Source: CAYSHJ01 sp964589725 | GTDB taxonomy: Bacteria; Planctomycetota; Planctomycetia; Planctomycetales; Planctomycetaceae | Length of the DNA: 25,504 bases | Reading direction: 5' to 3' | Assembly (NCBI GenBank): GCA_964589725.1 | Contig: CAZPUJ010000263.1 | Span: 1 to 25,504, forward strand | Translations under genes and position numbers: made by a program | Notes under the pieces: generated by a model | What the model saw: the letters and a program-made list of their open reading frames with translations, nothing else | What the model was told of the DNA's origin: nothing | Database searches by the model: none | Part shown: in pieces, positions 13,503 to 20,655 of the stretch | Layout of the letters: the number at the start of each line of letters is the position of its first letter | Numbering within the stretch: the stretch's first letter is position 1

Positions 13503-15916
13503 CTCCCCATCTTCCTTCCTCCCACCGGTAGCGACTCCGCCCGAATGCCAAGCTGGGTGTGCGCGGCGATGGGGGCATCGAAGGATCGCAAGGTCGAATC
13601 TTGAGGACGATCAAGCGCCTCGCCAGCGAACTCGAACGTCGCAGTGACAAGTCCTTCGATGTTCAGCCGCGATTCATCGACGGCCGCGTGTCGACCGTTC
13701 GTCGGATCAACCAGATTGACGACATCGATTTCGGACGGGGTCAGCGTCCCAGAACCTTGCCACTCCAGGGCCGACTCCCAATTCGACGGCAACCGGCGAG
13801 ACATCCAAGCGATCAGCGCCGGTCGAGCGTTCGCCGCGCTGGAGCCACTTGCCGACCGAGCGACATCAAGCACGCATCCGTGAGCCGCAAGAGTCAGACG
13901 ACTGAGCTGAGTCCGTTCGCCGAGTGGCCACACGCGAATCAACGGACCGGTTTGACGGAGTGTGACTTGACGCAGTTCGCACTGCCATTCGGAGACACCG
14001 TTGTCTCGCAGTTGCACGACATCGCCGGCTCCGGCTTTCAATACATTCTCGACGCTCAACTTTGTAGGCGGCAAGTGCAGATAAACGGCCGCTCCTTCGC
14101 CTGCAAAGACGGTATCTCGCAAATTCACTTCGCAATGGTCGCTCGTACGCGTTTCTTGATGAGGCCGCCACGCGATCGCGGTCCCTTGGCGGACGCCGCC
14201 AGTGTCTGCGGCCAATGCAGGCTGCGTCGGCCCCGAGGCCTCTTGCTCGAACCGACAGCCCGTGACCTCCAAATGCTGACAATCAGCGGCAAGCAGCGGC
14301 ACCATTTTCTGACTTCCGTCCTCTGACCTCTGACGTCTGACTTCCGACTCCTGAGCCCTGACCAATCGCACGTGTCGCACTCGCACATGCTCAGCCCATA
14401 GCCGCAGCGATTGCTCGGCCACGATGATTGTCGCGGGATGTTGCGGATCGCCGACGATTTCCAAGGCACCTCGCGCGGAAACTTCCGACGCCGCGAAGCG
14501 ACCATTCGCCGCCAGCGCAATCAATCCGGAAGTGTTGACTGGCGGCAGCGGAGTGACGGGGTCAGCTGCTTCTTGAAGTGACATCGGTGATTCGCGGCCT
14601 AGCTCGCCATTCTGTGGACTCGGTTCAGTGTCTGAACCACGTAAACCATCAGTCGCTATGTTTTGGCGATTGCCGTCGACGGCCGCGTCCAACGACTTGC
14701 GAGGCCGCGCGAGACTCGCGAGGTAATTGCGGACTCTCTGATCTGATAGAGCGAAGGCACCCGCTGCCAAAGCGAGCACGGCGGCGACCGTCATCGGCCA
14801 ACGCGTCCGCGATCCAGATTTTTCTCGGCGTGGCAGCGTTCGATCAAACTCGCCACGAAATCGCGCCAGCCGACGTCGACCTGCACGAGTCCCTGCGCCG
14901 AAGTCTGCTGCGGCTTGACGCAAAGAACTCGGTCGCTGATCCGGATGCATCGCGGTCCAATGCCTTAGCGTTTCGGCCAACCAGTTGGGAACGTCGGGCA
15001 CCCATTCACGAACGTCGCCGATCGCCTGCGTCTGATGAGCAGCCAGTTTCGCCAGCGGGTCTCCCGCCGTGAACGGCGGTCGCCCGGCCAGTAGGTGCCA
15101 CAACAAACAGCCAAGCGAATACAGATCGCTCGCAGGCGTCGGCGGCTGTCCTGTCGAAATACGTTCCGGTGCGAGACCGTCATAACGATCAGAACTAAGA
15201 ATTGTGTGAAACGAAAACTCCGGCCGCAAATTGGGGACGAGGCTGGCGTCGACGAGCACCGCTTGGCCCTTCGGCGTGATCCGCACGTTCGACAACAAAA
15301 CGTCACCGTGAACCAGTTCGCTCGCGTCGAGCGTGGCAAGGGCGTCGAGCAGTTGCCGTCCTAAGTCGATCACGATCGATATCGGAAAACGACCGCGTCG
15401 CATGAGCAGCTCGGCGAGATGCGGCCCGCGCACGTGGCGGCAAATCGTCACCAATCGCCACTCGCCGGAAATCGGCCATTCGACGGTTTGAGTTGCCTGC
15501 GGCAGCGCGACGGCGGGATGCGAGATATTACTCGAGGTCGCGACGAGTTTCGCCAGTCGGTCACTCAGCGGCTTGATTTGTTCCGGCGCGATCGACGTCA
15601 GCTTCAGCACACAGACATCGTTCGCGTCGCGGCGTCGAGCGAGAAACGTCTCGGCCTGCGCGGTCCCTCCCAAGCGTTCGAGCAACACGCATGGCCCGAC
15701 CGACAGCCGCTCGGCCTTGCCCGCTTCAATCTGCTGAGCCTGAAACGCCGTCAACCGCCGCGACTGCACGAGCGCGTCGATCCAGATCGAATCAAACGCC
15801 GGCAACTCGCGAGTCAACCTCCGCACGTAACCGCGACACCGCCGCAGATCACGAGGCGCACACAGCTTCAATGACGACAGCGTCTTCAACAGTGATGCGG
15901 ACGGAGGCTCCAGCAC
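13499..15916 (-). CDS. Ser/Thr-protein-kinase-like transmembrane receptor
   Basis: This protein of about 805 residues has a cytoplasmic kinase-like domain, one membrane helix (about 374-390) and a long extracytoplasmic part rich in short beta repeats that resembles a parallel beta-helix. Kinase landmarks, numbered from GTG 15916, are: a poor Gly-rich loop (ERLGGTAQAE); VLKL with Lys 105; HGDVLLSN with Asp 205 and Asn 210 (HGD instead of HRD); VDAS with Asp 223 instead of DFG; LAPE at 248-251; and ASDLYSLGCLLWHLLAGRPPF. All four catalytic residues remain, so activity is possible. The N-terminal RRLTAFQAQQIEAGKAERL helix is typical of planctomycete kinases. GTG 15916 has AAGGGA seven bases upstream; a TTG at 15940 is the alternative. 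A heptamer array sits in the outer domain, and the stop lies in a palindromic element. Confidence 0.85.
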   Translation of the reverse strand: MLEPPSASLLKTLSSLKLCAPRDLRRCRGYVRRLTRELPAFDSIWIDALVQSRRLTAFQAQQIEAGKAERLSVGPCVLLERLGGTAQAETFLARRRDANDVCVLKLTSIAPEQIKPLSDRLAKLVATSSNISHPAVALPQATQTVEWPISGEWRLVTICRHVRGPHLAELLMRRGRFPISIVIDLGRQLLDALATLDASELVHGDVLLSNVRITPKGQAVLVDASLVPNLRPEFSFHTILSSDRYDGLAPERISTGQPPTPASDLYSLGCLLWHLLAGRPPFTAGDPLAKLAAHQTQAIGDVREWVPDVPNWLAETLRHWTAMHPDQRPSSLRQAAADFGAGTRAGRRRLARFRGEFDRTLPRREKSGSRTRWPMTVAAVLALAAGAFALSDQRVRNYLASLARPRKSLDAAVDGNRQNIATDGLRGSDTEPSPQNGELGRESPMSLQEAADPVTPLPPVNTSGLIALAANGRFAASEVSARGALEIVGDPQHPATIIVAEQSLRLWAEHVRVRHVRLVRAQESEVRRQRSEDGSQKMVPLLAADCQHLEVTGCRFEQEASGPTQPALAADTGGVRQGTAIAWRPHQETRTSDHCEVNLRDTVFAGEGAAVYLHLPPTKLSVENVLKAGAGDVVQLRDNGVSEWQCELRQVTLRQTGPLIRVWPLGERTQLSRLTLAAHGCVLDVARSASGSSAANARPALIAWMSRRLPSNWESALEWQGSGTLTPSEIDVVNLVDPTNGRHAAVDESRLNIEGLVTATFEFAGEALDRPQDSTLRSFDAPIAAHTQLGIRAESLPVGGRKMGR
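14308..14363. repeat. Degenerate heptamer array (TCTGACN-type, 8 units)
   Basis: Eight units (TCTGACT, TCCGTCC, TCTGACC, TCTGACG, TCTGACT, TCCGACT, CCTGAGC, CCTGACC) are read on the minus strand as a charged linker (QESEVRRQRSEDGSQK) in the extracytoplasmic part of the kinase-like protein. This is the longest degenerate array in the window. Confidence 0.9.
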
Positions 15917-16099
15917 GCGGACTTCCCTTTCCAGCGGCAAGGCTCTGGGTAAACCGGCGACCGTTATCTCAGATCACCCCAAAACCAGCAAGACGAGTGA
16001 AAACGACCGGCTGAAAGCCATCTCTCGCAATCAAACCCTGGCCAATCAGCCATCCGTCCCCCACAATGCCGCCCCGCAAACTCACGCAGGAATAGAACC
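15917..16099. promoter_or_regulatory. Divergent promoter region, kinase-like gene and aminotransferase
   Basis: These 183 bases separate two divergently transcribed genes and should contain both promoters. I could not identify -35/-10 boxes with confidence. The aminotransferase ribosome site (AGGAA, about nine bases before ATG 16100) and the kinase-like gene's AAGGGA are visible at the two edges. Confidence 0.4.
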
Positions 16100-17242
16100 A
16101 TGACCGACCAATGGATCGCTGATCGGATGCACCTCATCGACGCTTCCGGCATTCGCAAAGTGTTCGACCTAGCCGCGAACATGAAAGACCCGATCAATTT
16201 GAGCATCGGGCAGCCGCATTTCGACACGCCGGAGCCGATCAAGCAAGCGCTCTTTCAAGCGGTAAACTCCGGCAAGAACGCTTACAGCCAAACACAAGGA
16301 ATTGCGCCGCTGTTGCAGAAGCTGCAAGGCCGCGTCGACGCCGAGTTCGGACATCCGGATCGCAAGGTGTTCGTCACGAGCGGCACAAGCGGCGGGTTGA
16401 TGCTCGCGCTCTTGGCGATGGTCAATCCGGGGGACGAGGTGCTCGTCTTCGATCCGTACTTCGTCATGTACAAGCACCTGACGACCGCCGCCGGAGGGAC
16501 GGTCGTGCCGGTCAGTATGTATCCCGACCTGAGGCTCGACGTCGCAAAAGTGAAAGCCGCGATCACGCCACGCACAAAAGTCATGATCCTCAACAGTCCG
16601 TGCAATCCGACCGGTTACGTCGCCAGTGCGGACGAAGTTCGCGAGGTTGCCGAACTCGCCGCCGAGCGGGACATCGCGTTGATCAGTGATGAAATCTATC
16701 GTGCCTTCTGCTACGACCGCCCGTTCGTCAGCGCCGCCAAGTTCAATCCGCAGACGATCGTGATCGACGGCTTCAGCAAATCGCACTCGATGACCGGCTG
16801 GCGGCTTGGTTGGATGCACGGTCCCGAGTCACTGATGCAGCAAATGATCAAGTTGCAGCAGTTTTCCTTCGTCTGCGCCCCACATCCGGTCCAATGGGCG
16901 GGCCTCGCGGCGCTCGATGTCGACATCTCGGCCTCGGTCCTCGAGTACCGCCGTAAGCGTGACTTCTTGCTGCGTGAACTGAGCAGCCTCTACCAAATCG
17001 GACCCGCTGGCGGTGCGTTCTATCTGTTCGTGAAAGCTCCGTGGGGCACCTCCTCCGAGTTCGTCGCCGAAGCCATCCGCAACGGCTTGCTGATAATTCC
17101 CGGAAACGTGTTCAGCTCACAGGACACTCACTTTCGCATTTCTTACGCCGCGGAAGATCGCACTCTGCAACGAGGCGTCGAAGTTCTCCAGCGAATCGCG
17201 CGGCCGAAGCCCGCGCGAGAAAACAATACGCTTTTGCATTAA
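16100..17242 (+). CDS. PLP-dependent aminotransferase, class I/II (AspC/PatA-like)
   Basis: This 380-residue fold-type I aminotransferase moves an amino group between an amino acid and a 2-oxo acid in the cytoplasm. Landmarks are LSIGQPHFDTP (34-44, substrate region), VTSGTSGGLMLAL (PLP phosphate), NSPCNPTG (165-172), ISDEIY with Asp 197 contacting the PLP ring nitrogen, the Schiff-base lysine K227 in GFSKSHSMTGWRLGW, and FRISYA with the carboxylate-binding Arg near the C-terminus. Length and motifs fit the aspartate/aromatic aminotransferase I-gamma group, but the substrate cannot be fixed. AGGAA lies about nine bases before the ATG. It appears to be monocistronic, followed by a paired hairpin element. 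Confidence 0.93.
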   Translation: MTDQWIADRMHLIDASGIRKVFDLAANMKDPINLSIGQPHFDTPEPIKQALFQAVNSGKNAYSQTQGIAPLLQKLQGRVDAEFGHPDRKVFVTSGTSGGLMLALLAMVNPGDEVLVFDPYFVMYKHLTTAAGGTVVPVSMYPDLRLDVAKVKAAITPRTKVMILNSPCNPTGYVASADEVREVAELAAERDIALISDEIYRAFCYDRPFVSAAKFNPQTIVIDGFSKSHSMTGWRLGWMHGPESLMQQMIKLQQFSFVCAPHPVQWAGLAALDVDISASVLEYRRKRDFLLRELSSLYQIGPAGGAFYLFVKAPWGTSSEFVAEAIRNGLLIIPGNVFSSQDTHFRISYAAEDRTLQRGVEVLQRIARPKPARENNTLLH

Positions 17243-17250
17243 CGATGTCG

Positions 17251-17323
17251 GTCAGGATTTCCAGCCTGACGCGATGCCAGATCGTCGCGGTCCGGAGCGC
17301 TCGTGTCAGGCTGAAAGCCTGAC
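17251..17323. repeat. GTCAGGCT...AGCCTGAC paired hairpins
   Basis: Two related palindromes lie nine bases after the aminotransferase stop. The first (17251-17270) has stem GTCAGG/CCTGAC. The second (17305-17323) has stem GTCAGGCT/AGCCTGAC with loop GAA. They are also inverted relative to each other, like the paired units of REP/BIME elements. A terminator role for the aminotransferase is possible. The remaining gap up to 17501 shows no gene. Confidence 0.8.
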
Positions 17324-17501
17324 TTACTGCGGCGGACCGGCAACCCTCGGAACCGTCACGCGCCCCGCAGTGAGCAGTCCGCACAGGAACCGCCGCCCAA
17401 CGCAAAAACCTTCAATGGTCGAATCTTATCGAAAATCCTGGAACCAGACGGCCTGACCAACCGTCGTTATCTGCGTCGAATTCTCTTTGAGGACATCTGC
17501 C

Positions 17502-18587
17502 ATGCGACTTGGACTGGGGGGGATTGTGGTGCTGCTGGTTAACTCGGGAGTCGTGGGTCTGTCCGATCAGCCGTCCCAGACAAAGCCACCAGTCGATATT
17601 CCAAAGAGGATCCTCCAAGCGCCGTTGAAACGGCTCGTGCAGTCAGCTCAAGCGGCCGATGGTACTGCATCACCGATGGCTCCCAAGAACAGCAAGATCG
17701 AGGCGGGCAAGGTGAATTGGCACGCCAGCTTTGACGCCGCGAAAACGGCGACACAGCAATCTAGGAAGCCGATCCTCCTGTTCCAGTTGCTCGGGCGACT
17801 GGACAACCGGTTCACCTGAACGAACGGCCGCTTGGCGAGAACCGTGCTGTTCTCCGACGACACCGTTGCCCGCTTCATCAACAAGAATTTCGAGCCGACG
17901 TGGGAATCAGTGCGGTCCGTGCCCACGATCCGGATCGACTTTGGTGACGAGCGAATCGTCACGCGCACCCTGCACGGCAACGTGGCCACCTACGCCTGTC
18001 TGCCGGATGGACAAGTGCTCGACGTTCTGCCGGGAATCTATGATCCCGGAACCTATTTGCGGCAACTTCAGGAACTGACGAAGCTGCACCGGTTTGTCGG
18101 TCAAAGCGGCAACGCTGTCACGTCACTCCGCGAGTACCACCAGCGACAGGCGGACGCGCTTCAAAAATCTCGGCCTCGGGAAGTCCTCGTGGAATCGGGT
18201 GGTGGATTCTCGATCAAGGGAACCGAGCAGCCGCTAAAAGTCTTTCTGGTCCCCGCATCCCGGGCGGCCGCGCGACAAGCGATTGCTCAGGGACACGATC
18301 CCCTTGCGGACGACAAGTCAACACCCAACACAACCGAGGGTCTGGACGAATGGAAAGCGTTGGTCGATGACGCTCGGATCAATGAGACAACTCGCCGACA
18401 GAAAATTCACGAGTACCTTGCCGCAAAATCGGAGCCTGTCGTTCCGGCGGACATCACCAAATGGCTCTACCGCGAAGTCCTCCACACCGACCTCGACGAT
18501 CCATACCTTGGACTGGGCAAATTGCTTTTCGACCGCTTTCCGTTCGCCAGCGAAGACAACACGGTCAATGACACCTCGACAAAGTGA
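17502..18587 (+). CDS. Secreted thioredoxin-fold protein with in-frame UGA (candidate selenoprotein)
   Basis: This reading frame of 361 codons is interrupted by one in-frame TGA at codon 106 (17817-17819). The N-terminus has a signal peptide (residues 1 to about 21). A linker follows, then a thioredoxin-like beginning: VNWHASFDAAKTATQQSRKPILLFQLLG, the UGA, and TNGRLARTVLFSDDTVARFINKNF. Aligned by eye to KPVLVDF..WCGPCK.LE..VFSD, the UGA falls on the first Cys of CxxC and a Gly on the second. Downstream, the frame is open to 18587 with well-formed protein sequence (TIRIDFGDERIVTRTLHGNVATY). ATG 17502 has GAGG nine bases upstream. Readings, in my order of preference: selenocysteine, a Cys codon mutated to a stop (pseudogene), or a sequence error. 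If the UGA terminates, only a 105-residue fragment is made. Confidence 0.6.
17837..17854 (+). promoter_or_regulatory. SECIS-like hairpin downstream of in-frame UGA
   Basis: A perfect 6-bp stem GAGAAC/GTTCTC with loop CGTGCT begins 17 bases after the UGA; the loop starts after 23 intervening bases. Bacterial SECIS elements are described as having the apical loop about 16-37 bases after the UGA, an upper stem of at least four pairs and a G in the first two loop positions. All three hold here. Short hairpins are common by chance, so this is only supportive. Confidence 0.4.
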
Positions 18588-18616
18588 AGATCCTCAGCCG
18601 CAGCGATGAGGTGTCA
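18568..18616. terminator. Inverted repeat between convergent genes
   Basis: ATGACACCTC (18568-18577) pairs perfectly with GAGGTGTCAT (18607-18616). It covers the end of the thioredoxin-fold frame and most of the 44-base gap before the convergent sox beta gene. An inner CCTCA/TGAGG pair (18592-18611) is an alternative stem. There is no T-run, so it may be a bidirectional terminator of non-canonical type. Confidence 0.5.
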
Positions 18617-18631
18617 TGCATCGCCAATAAA

Positions 18632-19831
18632 TCAGTGTGAGACCGACGCGGCAGCCTTTTCGCCGACGAGGCGGTCTTCGTAGAAGCGCGTCAGGGCAAA
18701 CGGTTCGAGTGTCGGTGGAGTCTTGCCGGTTGCGATCAACTCGGCCATCAGTTTGCCGGAGGCGGGGCCGGCTTTGAAACCGTAGGTGCCCCAACCGACC
18801 GTCATCAAGAAGCCTTTGACATCCGGAGTCCCGCCCATGATCGGCGAATAATCGGGGGTCATGTCGCACAGTCCCGCCCACTGCCGCAGGATTTTCACGT
18901 TGGCCAGATGCGGGAACAGTTCCAGCAGGTGCGTCGCCGCTCCTTCGAGAAACGCCAGCGTGCCGCGCAGCGAGTAGCTGGCGTGGTCGTCCACTTCGGC
19001 ACCGAGCACCAATTCGCCGCGATCGGTTTGCGAAACATAGACGTGCAACGTCGAAGAGACGATCACCGAGTTGAGAAACGGCTTGAGCGGCTCCGTGACG
19101 CCCGCTTGCAGCGGATGCGTCTCGATGGGGATTTCGAGTCCGACCATCCGGCTGATCAATCCCGCGTAGCCAGCCGTTGCGTTGAGCACCGTCTTTGTCT
19201 TGATTTGCCCGCGATTGGTGACGACCGCCTCGACTTGCCCGTATTGAACTTCAATGCCGGTGACTTCTATCTTCTGATGCACATGCCCGCCGCCGCGATC
19301 AACTCCGCGAGCAAATGCCCACACGACCGCGTCGTGACGAATGATGCCGCCCGGCGGATGGTACAGCGCCGCCTGAATCGGAAAGCGGCTGTGTCCGAAC
19401 ACGTTGAGGTCGGGGACGATTCTCTGAATCTCGTCGGGGAAGATGACGCGCGAGTTCACTCCCATCAGTTGGTTCGTGTTGGCTCGTTCCATCAAGCCGG
19501 TCACGCCGCGCTCGTTATGAGCCAGCGTGAGATGCCCGTGCTGCGAGAACATCACGTTGAAATCGAGGTCGGCCGCCAACTGCTCGTACAGCTTGACCGA
19601 CAGGTCGTAGAACGCGATCCCCTCCGGCGTGCGATAGTTCGAGCGCACAATCGCCGTGTTCCGCCCCGACCCGCCGAAGCCAATATACTTCGCCTCCAAC
19701 ACAGCGATGTTTCGCACACCCAGTTGCGTCAGATAATACGCCGTCGCCAACCCATGCACGCCGCCGCCGATGATGACGACGTCGTACTGGTCCTTGAGTT
19801 CGTGCTCTTGCCACATTCGCTGTGCAACCAT
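18632..19831 (-). CDS. soxB: Sarcosine oxidase / N-methylglutamate dehydrogenase, beta subunit
   Basis: This 399-residue flavoprotein is the catalytic beta subunit, which oxidises the N-methyl group of sarcosine or a related N-methyl amino acid. The FAD dinucleotide motif DVVIIGGGVHGLATAYYL lies at 17-34. GSGRNTAIVRSNYRTPEG (54-71) is the family's flavin loop. GGIIRHDAVVWA places His 166 where the beta subunit binds FMN covalently. The C-terminal AGLCDMTPDYSPIMGG and GWGTYGFKAGPASG are typical. ATG 19831 has GAGGA five to six bases upstream; an earlier in-frame GTG (19855) lacks this. It is last in the D-A-G-B order, whereas beta is usually first, and is separated from gamma by facing heptamer arrays. 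The homologous mgdA function is possible, given the GlnT-like gene upstream. Confidence 0.93.
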   Translation of the reverse strand: MVAQRMWQEHELKDQYDVVIIGGGVHGLATAYYLTQLGVRNIAVLEAKYIGFGGSGRNTAIVRSNYRTPEGIAFYDLSVKLYEQLAADLDFNVMFSQHGHLTLAHNERGVTGLMERANTNQLMGVNSRVIFPDEIQRIVPDLNVFGHSRFPIQAALYHPPGGIIRHDAVVWAFARGVDRGGGHVHQKIEVTGIEVQYGQVEAVVTNRGQIKTKTVLNATAGYAGLISRMVGLEIPIETHPLQAGVTEPLKPFLNSVIVSSTLHVYVSQTDRGELVLGAEVDDHASYSLRGTLAFLEGAATHLLELFPHLANVKILRQWAGLCDMTPDYSPIMGGTPDVKGFLMTVGWGTYGFKAGPASGKLMAELIATGKTPPTLEPFALTRFYEDRLVGEKAAASVSH

Positions 19832-19858
19832 TTCATTCCTCGCGATGCCAGTCACTTC

Positions 19859-19937
19859 GGGATGAGGGATAAGAGATTAAGGGATAACGGATTTCCGCAG
19901 CGCCTTTCTCTCATTCCTCATCCCATATTCCTCATCC
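19859..19937. repeat. Pair of facing heptamer arrays between sox gamma and beta
   Basis: GGGATGA-type units (19859-19893: GGGATGA, GGGATAA, GAGATTA, AGGGATA, ACGGATT) face CTCATCC-type units (19910-19937: CTCATTC, CTCATCC, CATATTC, CTCATCC). The second array encodes the last residues and the TGA (19920-19918) of the gamma subunit. Facing arrays also occur at 12144-12274. Confidence 0.85.
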
Positions 19938-20520
19938 ATTCAATTCCCGCCGCGCGCAAACCGAACTCCGCGCCGGCATCCATGAGTACCTCCCAAAAGA
20001 ACTCTGCCGAGTCGCTGCACACATGCAACTCGAACCGATCCGCGAACCGTCCAAAGAGCGTGTTGACTCCAAAGATCGGCCCTTGGCAACATGCCTGCAC
20101 GGGCAGAGTTCGCTCGCGCAGATCGAGCGCCGTGACCTTGTTCAAAATCCGTTCCCCATCCGGCCCGATCAGAGCCAGCGACGCCCAGCCGCCGGTGACG
20201 TCAATCGCACCGGTACTCGGCGGCACGTTGCCGAACACAATCGCGCGGCTCGGAGTCAGCCGATAAACGTGTCGGCCATCGCCACTATGAATCTTTTGCA
20301 ACGAAAGGTCGGTCCCACACAGCGCAACTATCGCTGCGCCGGCTTCCGAACCATTGATTTCGAACGTCGGCACGTGCGACAGATCGACCAGCGCGTTGCC
20401 GGTTCGATCAGGCGACTGCGGATAACGCACAGCAACTTGCCAACCGTCGAGCAATTCGACTGTCGCACACGACTGGCGATGTCGTTCGAGCAGCGGTCCA
20501 CGAGCAATTGACAACGTCAT
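19918..20520 (-). CDS. soxG: Sarcosine oxidase / N-methylglutamate dehydrogenase, gamma subunit
   Basis: This 200-residue protein is the gamma subunit of the heterotetrameric enzyme, a small GcvT-like domain that packs against beta. Evidence: the length is normal for SoxG. The sequence has VDLSHVPTFEINGSEA near the N-terminus, then VYRLTPSRAIVFG. The C-terminal HVCSDSAEFFWEVLMDAGAEFGL matches the GcvT-type end (the 'V..S.A..LW..L..A..EFG' pattern). ATG 20520 is eight bases after a GGTGG run that belongs to the palindromic element filling the gap after the alpha gene. The last codons come from a heptamer array, so the natural C-terminus may have been slightly changed. It is weakly conserved as a family; the call leans on its place between alpha and beta. 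Confidence 0.85.
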   Translation of the reverse strand: MTLSIARGPLLERHRQSCATVELLDGWQVAVRYPQSPDRTGNALVDLSHVPTFEINGSEAGAAIVALCGTDLSLQKIHSGDGRHVYRLTPSRAIVFGNVPPSTGAIDVTGGWASLALIGPDGERILNKVTALDLRERTLPVQACCQGPIFGVNTLFGRFADRFELHVCSDSAEFFWEVLMDAGAEFGLRAAGIEWMRNMG

Positions 20521-20534
20521 TATTTCAACCACCC

Positions 20535-20637
20535 CCACCGACCTTGTGTCGGTGGCTCGCGGGATTCTGCACTACTCGACTTCGGTATGGCTACAAGTAG
20601 TGCAGAATCCCGCAAGCCACCGGGGCAAGCCCGGTGG
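20535..20637. repeat. Compound palindromic element, copy 2
   Basis: The order of parts is the same as in copy 1 (12288-12429): hairpin CCACCGAC/GTCGGTGG with loop CTTGT (20535-20555); an 18-bp perfect inverted repeat GCGGGATTCTGCACTACT (20559-20576 with 20596-20613); hairpin CCACCGGG/CCCGGTGG with loop GCAAG (20617-20637). It fills most of the 135-base gap between the alpha and gamma sox genes. The outer arms present in copy 1 are degraded here. Confidence 0.93.
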
Positions 20638-20655
20638 GGCTTGCTTCTTCGAGTA

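Noticed and set aside
13559..14326. Plus-strand frame of 255 codons opposite the kinase-like gene
   Set aside because: It is antisense to the outer domain of the kinase-like protein, with no recognisable domain and no conserved neighbour.
17502..17819. Treating the short frame before the UGA as a complete small gene
   Set aside because: It would end in the middle of a thioredoxin fold just where the active site begins, and the same frame continues the fold immediately after the UGA.
18908..20266. Open frame of 452 codons on the plus strand opposite the sox beta and gamma genes
   Set aside because: It is antisense to two well-supported genes, has a composition typical of mirrored GC-rich coding sequence, and shows no domain or ribosome site.
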